5,570 bases of DNA. Source: JAVKFF01 sp040226215. GTDB taxonomy: Bacteria > Pseudomonadota > Alphaproteobacteria > DSM-16000 > Inquilinaceae. The stretch spans positions 1 through 5,570 of the forward strand of contig JAVKFF010000086.1 in assembly GCA_040226215.1 (NCBI GenBank). The letters run 5' to 3'. The position numbers and the translations under genes are program-made. Each line of letters starts with the position of its first letter. Within the stretch, counting starts at the first letter, position 1. Of this stretch, positions 1-5,570 are shown piece after piece. A model generated the notes under the pieces. The model did not search any database, had not been told where the DNA came from, and worked only from the letters and a program-made list of their open reading frames with translations.

Positions 1-1416
1 GTCCTGGCATGCCAGCAGGACGATTACGATCAGGCATGGCGCTGGGTGCGTCACGCCCTGGCGGTGGACCCCAGGGCGGGCGGCGAACTGGCCTTCCAGG
101 CCGGCAAGACCGCACAGTATGTCGGTAACCGGATCGCCTTCTGGCGCGGCCTCGAGGCGGCGAAGGCGGTCGCGCCCGACGATATCCGCTACTGGTCCGC
201 CAGCTATGTCGAGACCGCCTTCCGCAGCCACCCGGACGCCGCGCAGGCTGGCGGACCGGCGACCCCGGCGCCGATGCCCGACAGCGAGCGCCCGGACCGG
301 CCTGCCATGGCGGAACAGCCCGTGCGGATCGCACTGGTGGGGCGGGATTTCGACAATATCGCCTCGTTCAACCGGCTGTATGGCCCGTTCCGCCACCTGC
401 CCGCCCTGGGCTTCGACATTGTCTGTGTCTCGATCCGCAACAGCTTCAACCTGGACAAGGCGCATATCCCTGGCTTCGTCTACCATCACGTCCCGGAGAA
501 CGACGAACCGGCGCTGACCGCGAAACTGCGGGAACTCGCGCCCGACATCATCTTCGACCTTGTCAGCCATGGCGCACCGACCGCCTATCTCAGCTACTTC
601 CGGCGCCCCGCACCGCTCATCCTCGGCTGGGCTGGCAGCGGGATCTCCTCGGGAACGACAGTGTTCGACGGCTTCGTCACCGACCCCATCCTCTGCCCGA
701 ACGGCGCAGAGCGGCATTACTCGGAGCGGATCGTCAGACTGCCCGGGCCCAGCGTCACGGTAGAGCCCCTTGCCTCCTACCCCGACAGCAGCGGACTCCC
801 TGCCGACAGGAACGGATTCGTGACCTTCGGCGCCTATCACAGGCTGTCGAAGGTGACCCCGGATGCCATCGACCTCTGGGGACGTATCCTGGCAAAGCTG
901 CCCGGCAGCCGCATGGTGCTGAAAACCGCCTTCGCGGAATCACCGGTCGTTCAGGCCAGTTTCCGGCAGCAGATCGCGAACCATGGGATATCCGGGGAAC
1001 GGATCGCGATCCAGCCAATGACCCCGCCGCCGCATCACCAGACGGTGGTCGCAAACACAGACATCACCCTGACCCCATTCCCGGAACAGGGTCTGGTCAC
1101 CGACTTCGACCATCTCTGGATGGGCATTCCGACGATTGCCTATGCGGTCGACGACAGGCCCTGCGCGCGCCTCACCTCGGCCCTTGCAACCGCAGCCGGC
1201 GCGCCGTTCCTGGCAACCCGGACACCCGAAGAGTATGTCAATCTCGCGGTCGACCTCGCCACCGACAAGGGCTACCTGAACCGTGCGCGCAAAAGCTATC
1301 GGCCCAACCTGGTGGCCGCAGGCATGACCGACCATGCCCGCACCGCGGGGATGATGGCCGAAGCGATCCGCTCGCTCTGGCGGGACATCAGGGTGGATGG
1401 CCGGTCAGCGGGCTGA
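1..1416 (+). CDS. GT41-family (SPINDLY/OGT-like) glycosyltransferase, 5' end outside window
   Basis: The frame is open from base 1 to the TGA at 1414-1416 (471 codons). A GTG at 46 could be read as a start, but it has no clear ribosome site and the residues before it (DDYDQAW) continue a TPR-like helix, so the gene almost certainly begins to the left. Codons 1-80 are TPR-like helical pairs, 76-107 form a Pro-rich linker, and 108-460 form a GT-B type GT41 domain. Visible motifs are RDFDNIASFN (116-125), DLVSHG (186-191), RRPAP, ERHYSE (237-242), RLSK with Lys284, PFPEQGLVTDFD with Asp370, and DDRPC (384-388). By alignment from memory Lys284 matches the UDP-contacting Lys842 of human OGT and Asp370 matches Asp925. 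The site of OGT His498 is Ile120 here. No signal peptide can be judged. The family transfers GlcNAc or hexose from a UDP-sugar to protein side chains in the cytoplasm; substrate and activity here are unknown. The closest relative in the window is the gene at 3505-5181. Confidence 0.9.
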   Translation, partial: VLACQQDDYDQAWRWVRHALAVDPRAGGELAFQAGKTAQYVGNRIAFWRGLEAAKAVAPDDIRYWSASYVETAFRSHPDAAQAGGPATPAPMPDSERPDRPAMAEQPVRIALVGRDFDNIASFNRLYGPFRHLPALGFDIVCVSIRNSFNLDKAHIPGFVYHHVPENDEPALTAKLRELAPDIIFDLVSHGAPTAYLSYFRRPAPLILGWAGSGISSGTTVFDGFVTDPILCPNGAERHYSERIVRLPGPSVTVEPLASYPDSSGLPADRNGFVTFGAYHRLSKVTPDAIDLWGRILAKLPGSRMVLKTAFAESPVVQASFRQQIANHGISGERIAIQPMTPPPHHQTVVANTDITLTPFPEQGLVTDFDHLWMGIPTIAYAVDDRPCARLTSALATAAGAPFLATRTPEEYVNLAVDLATDKGYLNRARKSYRPNLVAAGMTDHARTAGMMAEAIRSLWRDIRVDGRSAG

Positions 1417-1417
1417 C
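1404..1417. repeat. inverted repeat spanning the convergent stop-codon overlap
   Basis: The arms GTCAGC and GCTGAC are separated by GG. The repeat covers exactly the 12 bp shared by the 3' ends of the two convergent genes, so each TGA stop lies in one arm. A 6-bp stem with a 2-nt loop (or 5 bp with 4 nt) could form in either transcript. There is no T-tract on either side, so it is not a standard intrinsic terminator. It may simply follow from two TGA stops preceded by similar codons. Confidence 0.6.
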
Positions 1418-3396
1418 GTGACGCCGCCCCGCAACCCCATGCAGTACCGCACCCACATCCGCCGATAGGCCGACTCGACCTGCCGCGCATAGCCGGCATT
1501 GTCCCCAAGCGGCGAGGCCAGCAGCAGCTGCCGCAGGCCCGCCCGGATCGCGGCCAGGCGATCCGGATCGGCGGCGAGCCCGCAGATCGTCGCGATATAG
1601 GCATCGACCGAGCCGGTGATCCATTCCGGGCAGCCCAGGCCCGCCAGGATGGAGGCTCCGTTCCGTGCCACGGGCACGTCGCCGCACAGGGTGACGACCG
1701 GAACGCCCATCGCAAGCGCCTCGCAGGTGGTGACCCCGCCGCAATGCCGGAACGTGTCGAGGCAGATATCCACCTCGTCATGCATCACGAGCTGTTGCAG
1801 GCGGGTCGACTCCCCGCGAAGCTCGAGCCGTTCCGGCCCGATCCCCGACTCCCCGAACAGGTCCAGAAGCCGTTGCTGCAGCGTCGGGTCGACCAGCGAA
1901 CTGGACTTGATCAGCAGCCGGCTGTCGGGGACGGCCCGGAGAAGCCGGGCCCAGCTCCGCAGGCAGGCATCGGACGCCTTCGCCAGGCGATTGAAGCTGC
2001 CGAAGGTGATGAAGCCATTGCGCTGGCAGGGTGCGGGCCCGACCGCCGGCAGATTCTCCGGAAGACGGAAACTCAGGACACAGGGAAGCTCGACGATCTC
2101 CTCGGTATAGAAGTCACGGTTCTCCCACGGGACCAGCCAGCGATCGGCCAGCAGATAGTCCATGGACAGCATCCCCGTGCTGGTCGCGTAGCCCCACCCC
2201 GTTGCCTGAACCGGCGCGGGGCGCCGTGCGAAGACCGGCAGCCGGTTGCCGGCGGAGTGACCCGAAAGATCGACCAGGATATCGATCCCGTCCTTGCGGA
2301 TCAGGGCAGCCAGGTCGTCGTCCGACAGCAAATGGACCCTCCGGAACCTGTCGGCACGCGCGATGAACTCCTGCGTCCTCAGGTCCTCCACATGGGAACA
2401 GGAATACAGGGTGGCATGGATGCTCGCCCGGTCGTGGTTCAACAGCACCGGGCCGAACCCGTCGGAGGCGGAATGCCAGTTGAAGTCGGCCGACACATAG
2501 CCGACACGCAAGACCTTCCTGTCCGGGTCGGGAGGGGCCTGGAAGGGCGCCGCGGTGCCGAGGAACGGCGCCTCGTTCACCTCCTGCCAGTGCCGGCGTG
2601 CCGCCGCCTGTTCCGCCAGCCCTGCCTCCTCGTCGAAATCCAGGCAGAGAACAAGGTTCGAATGGACCCCCGGCCATGGCGAGCGCAGTGCCAGGGCCCG
2701 CACGTAGAACGTCTTGGCCTCGCCAACCCGTCCCATCTGGAGGAGCGCCCCGGCCAGGTTTCCGTTCAGATCGGGATCGTCGGGAAAGGATCTCAGGGCA
2801 TCGCGATAGACAGCCTCCGCCTCGGCAAGCCGGAACTGGTGCCGCAATGCGCCCCCGATATTGTTGATCACCCCCAGATCGTTCGGGCTCAGCTCAAGGG
2901 CCTTGCGATACTCCGCCTCGGCCTCGGCATAGCGGCGCATCCTGATCAGCAGGTTCCCGAGATCGACACGCAGATCCGAAGATTCGGGGTTCGCCTCGAC
3001 CGCCTTGCACAGGTATTCGATCCCGGCCTCCGACCGCCCGGAACTGGACAGGAAACTGCCCATGTTGCGCAGCAGGGAGGCCGAACCCGGATTCTCCGCC
3101 AGGCCCCGGCGGAGCGCCTCCTCGGCCTCGGCCTGGCGGCCCAGGGACAGAAGCAGCATCGAAATATGTTCGTACAGCGGCCCAAGTTTCGGCGACAGGC
3201 TCACCGCCTTGCGGAGAGTTGTCACTGCTTCATCCACCCGGCCAGAGGCGCGCAGGAAATCGCCGAAGCCGATCAGGTAGCTGACATCGTCGGGCGCCCG
3301 TTCCCCGGCCTGGCGATAGAGCTCCCGCGCCTCTGCCATTCGCCCGCCCTCCTGGTGGGCGCGCGCTGCCCGGACAAGTTCAAGGACGGTCTGCAT
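1405..3396 (-). CDS. TPR-containing O-GlcNAc transferase-like protein, SPINDLY family (GT41)
   Basis: This complete 663-aa gene runs from ATG at 3396 to TGA at 1405-1407. The start is well fixed: an in-frame TAA lies five codons upstream with no other start codon between, and a weak purine-rich site (GGGGG) precedes the ATG. Residues 4-240 hold about seven TPRs of 34 residues, each ending near a Pro (for example YAEAEAEYRKALELSP at 156-171). Residues 295-655 are a canonical bacterial GT41 domain: LRVGYVSADFNWH with His308 (equivalent to OGT His498), DILVDLSGH (372-380), RRPAPVQ, MDYLLAD, FITFGSFNRLAK with Lys473 (equivalent to Lys842), and GGVTTCEALAMGVPVVTL with Thr556 and Glu559 at the UDP-binding loop. 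The protein should be cytoplasmic, since there is no signal peptide or membrane segment. The predicted role is transfer of GlcNAc or a related sugar from a UDP donor to Ser/Thr of a protein bound by the TPR superhelix. The loop before GGVTT reads DTFRHC rather than the DPFPYN usual in the family. It lies 108 bp downstream of, and co-directional with, the gene at 3505-5181. Donor and acceptor are unproven. Confidence 0.95.
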   Translation of the reverse strand: MQTVLELVRAARAHQEGGRMAEARELYRQAGERAPDDVSYLIGFGDFLRASGRVDEAVTTLRKAVSLSPKLGPLYEHISMLLLSLGRQAEAEEALRRGLAENPGSASLLRNMGSFLSSSGRSEAGIEYLCKAVEANPESSDLRVDLGNLLIRMRRYAEAEAEYRKALELSPNDLGVINNIGGALRHQFRLAEAEAVYRDALRSFPDDPDLNGNLAGALLQMGRVGEAKTFYVRALALRSPWPGVHSNLVLCLDFDEEAGLAEQAAARRHWQEVNEAPFLGTAAPFQAPPDPDRKVLRVGYVSADFNWHSASDGFGPVLLNHDRASIHATLYSCSHVEDLRTQEFIARADRFRRVHLLSDDDLAALIRKDGIDILVDLSGHSAGNRLPVFARRPAPVQATGWGYATSTGMLSMDYLLADRWLVPWENRDFYTEEIVELPCVLSFRLPENLPAVGPAPCQRNGFITFGSFNRLAKASDACLRSWARLLRAVPDSRLLIKSSSLVDPTLQQRLLDLFGESGIGPERLELRGESTRLQQLVMHDEVDICLDTFRHCGGVTTCEALAMGVPVVTLCGDVPVARNGASILAGLGCPEWITGSVDAYIATICGLAADPDRLAAIRAGLRQLLLASPLGDNAGYARQVESAYRRMWVRYCMGLRGGVTSAR

Positions 3397-3434
3397 TTCG
3401 GCCCCCGCTGCTTACTCGTGGCTGCCGCCAAGCT

Positions 3435-3461
3435 GCACCCCCGAAAAAGATAGCGGGGCGC
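3435..3461 (-). repeat. second hairpin in the leader of the 663-aa gene
   Basis: On the minus strand GCGCCCCG can pair with CGGGGGTGC through eight pairs (one G-U) with one bulged G, around a 10-nt loop that contains a T5 run. It lies about 40 nt before the ATG at 3396. It is weaker than the hairpin at 3467-3502 and could be chance in GC-rich DNA. Confidence 0.35.
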
Positions 3462-3466
3462 GCGGT

Positions 3467-3502
3467 ATGGCGAAAGCGGTGCGGGACCACCGCCTTCGGC
3501 AT
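3467..3502 (-). terminator. strong hairpin directly after the stop of the 558-aa gene (no U-tract)
   Basis: The plus-strand arms CGAAAGCGGTG (3471-3481) and CACCGCCTTCG (3488-3498) pair over 11 bp with a single G-U wobble around a 6-nt loop. After one mismatch three more pairs (ATG/CAT) extend the stem to 3467-3502. It begins two bases after the TGA of the upstream gene. The minus-strand sequence that follows is not U-rich; the nearest T5 is about 18 nt further on. It is therefore more likely a partial terminator, an mRNA 3'-end stabiliser or a processing site than a classical intrinsic terminator. Confidence 0.55.
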
Positions 3503-3504
3503 CC

Positions 3505-5181
3505 TCAATCCACCCACATGGCATCCCGCCGGCCATTGCAGGCATGCTCCCAGGCCGCCAGCAAACCGGTCTTGAGGCCGCGTGCAAGAACCTGCGGTTG
3601 GGTGAACGGCGCCGCCGCCAACCGCTCCCGCATCGAGAACCGCAGGCTGCGCAGGAAATCCGGCTGACCGGCAAGCATCACCGCAGTGTCGATATAGTCG
3701 GGAACCGTGGCGGAGACCATGCTGCCGATCCCGGCCGCGCTGGCGGGCAGCAGGGCCGCTCGGCAGCAGGGCCGGTCGTCAACCACGTGGATCATGGTAG
3801 GCACGCCCATCCACAGGGCATCGAAGGCCGTCACCCCCCCGGTCTGCGGGAACGGCTCGAGCGCAATGTCGGTCTCCCCGATATCCCTCAGGTACTCCGC
3901 CTCGGGCACAGCGCCCCCGAACGACAGGCGCCCGGCATCGATACCGCCGGCGGTAAAGAACCCGCGCAACCGGGCTGCGACCCCCGGATGGCTCACGTTG
4001 GAATTCTGAATCCGCAGATGCGCGCCCGGCACCCTGCGTAGGATCTGCAGCCAGGCCTCCAGGCTTGCCTGCGTGATCTTCGACACCCGGTTGAACACGC
4101 CGAAGGTCACATGGCCCTTGCGCAGCAGCGGCGGCTCGACCAGCGCCGGCGCATGGCCCAGCGAGGGCACCGCGAACGAAGGCACGGGCAGGCGCACCAG
4201 GCACTCCGAATAGTGCCGCTCGCTGCCCACCGGCGAGATCAGCCCGTCCGTGAGCATATAGTCGATCCAGGGCACGCCAGAGGTGATTCCGCTGGAAATC
4301 CAGCCCATCTGCACCGCCGCCGGCCGGCGCCGCAAGGCGATGAACACCCGGCTGTTGCCGTGGCTCACGAGGTCCAGGATCATGTCGAAGCGCAGCGCCG
4401 CAAGGGCCTCAGCCAGGACGTCCGGGTCCTCTGCCGACACCTCATGGACCTGCAGCCCGGCGAGGGTGTCGCGGATCGCCGCGCCGCCCCTGATCGACAC
4501 CAGCGAAACGTCGATCTCGCCGCCATGGATATGCGGGAAGGCATCGAAGGTCCGGTTGAACGAGGCGTGATTGCGCAAATCCCGCACCAGGACGCCCAGC
4601 CGCAACGGCCGCCCGGCAAAGGGCTGCGGCGGGCCGCTCAGCTGGCGCACCGGCGGCTGCGCGCTCCACCAGGCCAGATGGTCCGCCAGATGGGGCCGGG
4701 GATCCATGTCGCTGAACTCCCGCATGGTGAACAGCAGGGAACGCAACGGCGCCGATTGCGGCAGGGTCAGCAGGCGGGTCCGCAACTCCTGCTTGGCCTC
4801 CTCGTGCTGGCCGTGCTGGATCAGGAAGTCCGCCCATGCCGCCTCCCCGGACAGGTCCTGGTATCCCGCGGCGACAGCCTGGATGTGAAAGCGCCGGGCG
4901 CTCGCCAGGTCGCCGAGCTGCAGCATCGCGATCGACATGTTCCGCAGGATGGCCGGCACCGCCACATGGTCGCCCTGCGCCAGGAAGGTGCGGTAGAGCG
5001 CAACCGCCGCCGCGATCTCGCCCTGCTCGAGCAGTTCGCTCGCCGGGCGAAGAACCTCGACCGCCAGGCCATGGGCCACATAGCGATCCAGCAGGTCCTG
5101 CGCCTCCGCCCGGCCGGAGGCGATGGCCCGGGCGGCCTCGACGATGCTGGCCCGCAATTCTTCGACGGTATATGTCGTCAT
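3505..5181 (-). CDS. TPR/GT41-family (SPINDLY/OGT-like) glycosyltransferase
   Basis: I place the start at the ATG at 5181, giving 558 aa (MTTYTVEELR...). The frame stays open to an ATG at 5337, but the extra 52 residues are a Cys/Pro/Gly/Arg-rich non-homologous stretch, and the DNA there carries hairpins. A weak AGGTG lies just before 5181. Residues 45-140 contain about three degenerate TPRs, 160-190 a linker, and 192-545 a GT41 domain. Motifs: RDLRNHASFN with His205 (OGT His498 position), DLVSHG (270-275), RRPAAVQMGW, ERHYSE (321-326), FGVFNRVSK with Lys368 (OGT Lys842), PFPQTGGVTAFD with Asp454 (OGT Asp925), and DDRPCC (468-472). All main catalytic-region positions I can align are present, so it is likely an active UDP-sugar-dependent protein glycosyltransferase in the cytoplasm. 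It shares its diagnostic motifs with the gene ending at 1416, not with the neighbouring 663-aa gene. It ends with TGA at 3505-3507, followed at once by a strong hairpin. It may be the first gene of a two-gene transcript with 1405-3396. The sugar could be GlcNAc or hexose (HMW1C-like enzymes also belong to GT41); sequence alone does not decide. Confidence 0.93.
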   Translation of the reverse strand: MTTYTVEELRASIVEAARAIASGRAEAQDLLDRYVAHGLAVEVLRPASELLEQGEIAAAVALYRTFLAQGDHVAVPAILRNMSIAMLQLGDLASARRFHIQAVAAGYQDLSGEAAWADFLIQHGQHEEAKQELRTRLLTLPQSAPLRSLLFTMREFSDMDPRPHLADHLAWWSAQPPVRQLSGPPQPFAGRPLRLGVLVRDLRNHASFNRTFDAFPHIHGGEIDVSLVSIRGGAAIRDTLAGLQVHEVSAEDPDVLAEALAALRFDMILDLVSHGNSRVFIALRRRPAAVQMGWISSGITSGVPWIDYMLTDGLISPVGSERHYSECLVRLPVPSFAVPSLGHAPALVEPPLLRKGHVTFGVFNRVSKITQASLEAWLQILRRVPGAHLRIQNSNVSHPGVAARLRGFFTAGGIDAGRLSFGGAVPEAEYLRDIGETDIALEPFPQTGGVTAFDALWMGVPTMIHVVDDRPCCRAALLPASAAGIGSMVSATVPDYIDTAVMLAGQPDFLRSLRFSMRERLAAAPFTQPQVLARGLKTGLLAAWEHACNGRRDAMWVD

Positions 5182-5245
5182 GGCACCTGAGCAGTGGGGA
5201 AGGGCTGCGCCGCGGCCAGGGCCGCCGCAAATCAACGGATTACAC

Positions 5246-5277
5246 CGGTTGCCATGGCCCGGCACGGGCCGCAACCG
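5246..5277. repeat. 12-bp bulged hairpin in the 5' region of the 558-aa gene
   Basis: CGGTTGC (5246-5252) pairs perfectly with GCAACCG (5271-5277), and GGCCC (5256-5260) pairs with GGGCC (5266-5270) around the loop GGCAC. CAT (5253-5255) is the only unpaired bulge. The stem lies 65 nt before the ATG at 5181, so it could be a leader RNA structure, an operator or a terminator. No T-tract follows it on either strand. Confidence 0.5.
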
Positions 5278-5353
5278 CATTTCGCCCGCCGGTGCCGGCC
5301 GCCGCTGCAATTTGGCGACTGGATTCCGGGGGCGCATTGGTGGTAGCAGTGCC

Positions 5354-5369
5354 CAACCGGCGCAACCGG
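5354..5369. repeat. tandem CAACCGG direct repeat
   Basis: Two copies of CAACCGG start 9 bp apart (5354 and 5363). An inverted copy, CCGGTTG, occurs at 5245-5251 as part of the bulged hairpin. They may be half-sites for a DNA-binding protein, but the short motif is GC-rich and chance is not excluded. Confidence 0.3.
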
Positions 5370-5389
5370 CCCGCGGGGCAGGTGCGTCT

Positions 5390-5405
5390 TAGACCCTCCG
5401 GTCTA
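5390..5405. promoter_or_regulatory. TAGACC-N4-GGTCTA palindrome, probable TetR-family operator
   Basis: This is a perfect 6-bp inverted repeat, TAGACC and GGTCTA, with the spacer CTCC. It stands out as relatively AT-containing within very GC-rich surroundings. From memory it fits the box described for NemR and related TetR-family repressors (TAGACC-N4-GGTCTA). It lies 208 bp before the ATG at 5181 and 154 bp before a possible divergent start at 5560, so it could control either side. The repressor is not encoded in the window. Which regulator binds it, if any, is inference. Confidence 0.5.
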
Positions 5406-5559
5406 CCGTCCCTTCCAGGCCGGCGCCGTCCCGGCGGTCGCACCGGGTTCCCCGGCAGCTCCGCGTCCGCCCCGCCCGGGTGGCGGCGGGATATCGCTGG
5501 GGCGCCCCGCGACGCCGCCGCCGGGGGCATTGGCCGTCCGACCGTGGAGCAAACAGCGC

Positions 5560-5570
5560 ATGAAGCTGTC
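5560..5570 (+). CDS. possible start of a divergent gene, cut by window edge
   Basis: An ATG at 5560 opens a frame reading M-K-L and then leaves the window. A GGAG at 5546-5549 precedes it by 10 nt, a reasonable Shine-Dalgarno distance. The divergent arrangement and the upstream palindrome make a real gene plausible, but only three full codons are visible and nothing can be said about the product. Confidence 0.3.

Larger units (their letters stand above)
3397..3504 (-). other. intergenic leader between the two minus-strand glycosyltransferase genes
   Basis: This 108-bp gap holds two consecutive hairpins, described separately, and an in-frame TAA just before the downstream ATG. On the minus strand a TATCTT resembles a -10 box, but 17 nt before it there is only TTTCGC, a poor -35, so a separate promoter for the downstream gene is possible but weakly supported. 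No small gene is evident. Confidence 0.6.
5182..5559. other. 378-bp non-coding region upstream of the 558-aa gene
   Basis: The frames open here encode only low-complexity Arg/Pro/Gly/Ala-rich peptides with no recognisable family. The region carries a bulged hairpin (5246-5277), tandem CAACCGG copies (5354-5369) and a perfect 6-4-6 palindrome (5390-5405). It probably holds the promoter of the minus-strand genes and perhaps that of a divergent gene to the right. I could not identify a convincing -35/-10 pair on either strand. Confidence 0.6.

Noticed and set aside
1744..3453. A long open frame (569 codons) on the plus strand opposite the 663-aa gene.
   Set aside because: Its codons coincide exactly with those of the minus-strand gene, so a stop would need TTA, CTA or TCA in that gene, which are rare in such GC-rich DNA. 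The translation shows no family, while the minus strand has clear TPR and GT41 motifs.
4111..5190. A 359-codon open frame on the plus strand opposite the 558-aa gene.
   Set aside because: It is in the same complementary codon register as the antisense frame above. The product is a His/Gln/Arg/Pro-rich sequence with no recognisable domain.
5239..5244. TGTAAT on the minus strand as a -10 box for the 558-aa gene.
   Set aside because: The hexamers 16-19 nt upstream (for example CCGTGC) bear no resemblance to a -35 box, so a promoter cannot be called.
5232..5255. A seven-residue minus-strand upstream reading frame (MATGVIR) starting inside the hairpin bulge.
   Set aside because: There is no Shine-Dalgarno sequence, and so short a frame is expected by chance; no attenuator-like codon run is present.
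5182..5337. A 52-residue N-terminal extension of the 558-aa protein (start at 5337).
   Set aside because: The residues are Cys/Pro/Gly/Arg-rich with no TPR character, the region carries a strong hairpin, and MTTYTVEELR at 5181 is a more natural helical beginning.
5240..5530. A 96-codon minus-strand frame in the upstream region.
   Set aside because: It is low-complexity Arg/Pro/Ala/Gly with no motif, runs through the palindrome and hairpin, and has no clear ribosome site.
1..5570. CRISPR array, tRNA, rRNA, insertion sequence or transposase.
   Set aside because: I saw no regularly spaced repeats, no cloverleaf or rRNA-like sequence, no terminal inverted repeats and no transposase or integrase motifs on either strand.

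Overview
The window is GC-rich DNA (roughly two thirds G+C by eye) with almost no TTA, CTA or TCA codons. It has bacterial start and stop signals and tightly spaced genes. The protein style (TPR plus SPINDLY-type glycosyltransferase, many Ala/Arg/Gly/Pro) fits an alphaproteobacterium, perhaps Rhodospirillales/Acetobacteraceae. That taxonomic guess is inference; there is no rRNA or marker gene here.

Layout. (1) Positions 1-1416, plus strand: the 3' part of a gene for a TPR-like/GT41-family glycosyltransferase, cut by the left window edge. (2) Positions 1405-3396, minus strand: a complete 663-aa protein with about seven TPRs followed by a SPINDLY/OGT-type GT41 domain. Its stop overlaps the stop of gene 1 tail to tail by 12 bp. 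(3) Positions 3397-3504: a 108-bp gap with two hairpins. (4) Positions 3505-5181, minus strand: a 558-aa TPR/GT41 protein of the same subfamily as gene 1. (5) Positions 5182-5559: a 378-bp non-coding region with a strong bulged hairpin, CAACCGG repeats and a perfect TAGACC-N4-GGTCTA palindrome that looks like a repressor operator. (6) At 5560 a possible start codon with a Shine-Dalgarno sequence points out of the window to the right.

All three genes encode predicted cytoplasmic nucleotide-sugar-dependent protein glycosyltransferases of one superfamily, yet they are clearly different from each other. Genes 1 and 3 share motifs (DLVSHG, ERHYSE, DDRPC) that gene 2 lacks, and gene 1 has lost the conserved active-site-region His. 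The likely picture is a protein-glycosylation locus with several GT41 enzymes of different acceptor or donor preference. No acceptor protein (flagellin, adhesin, S-layer) is visible in the window, so the target is unknown.
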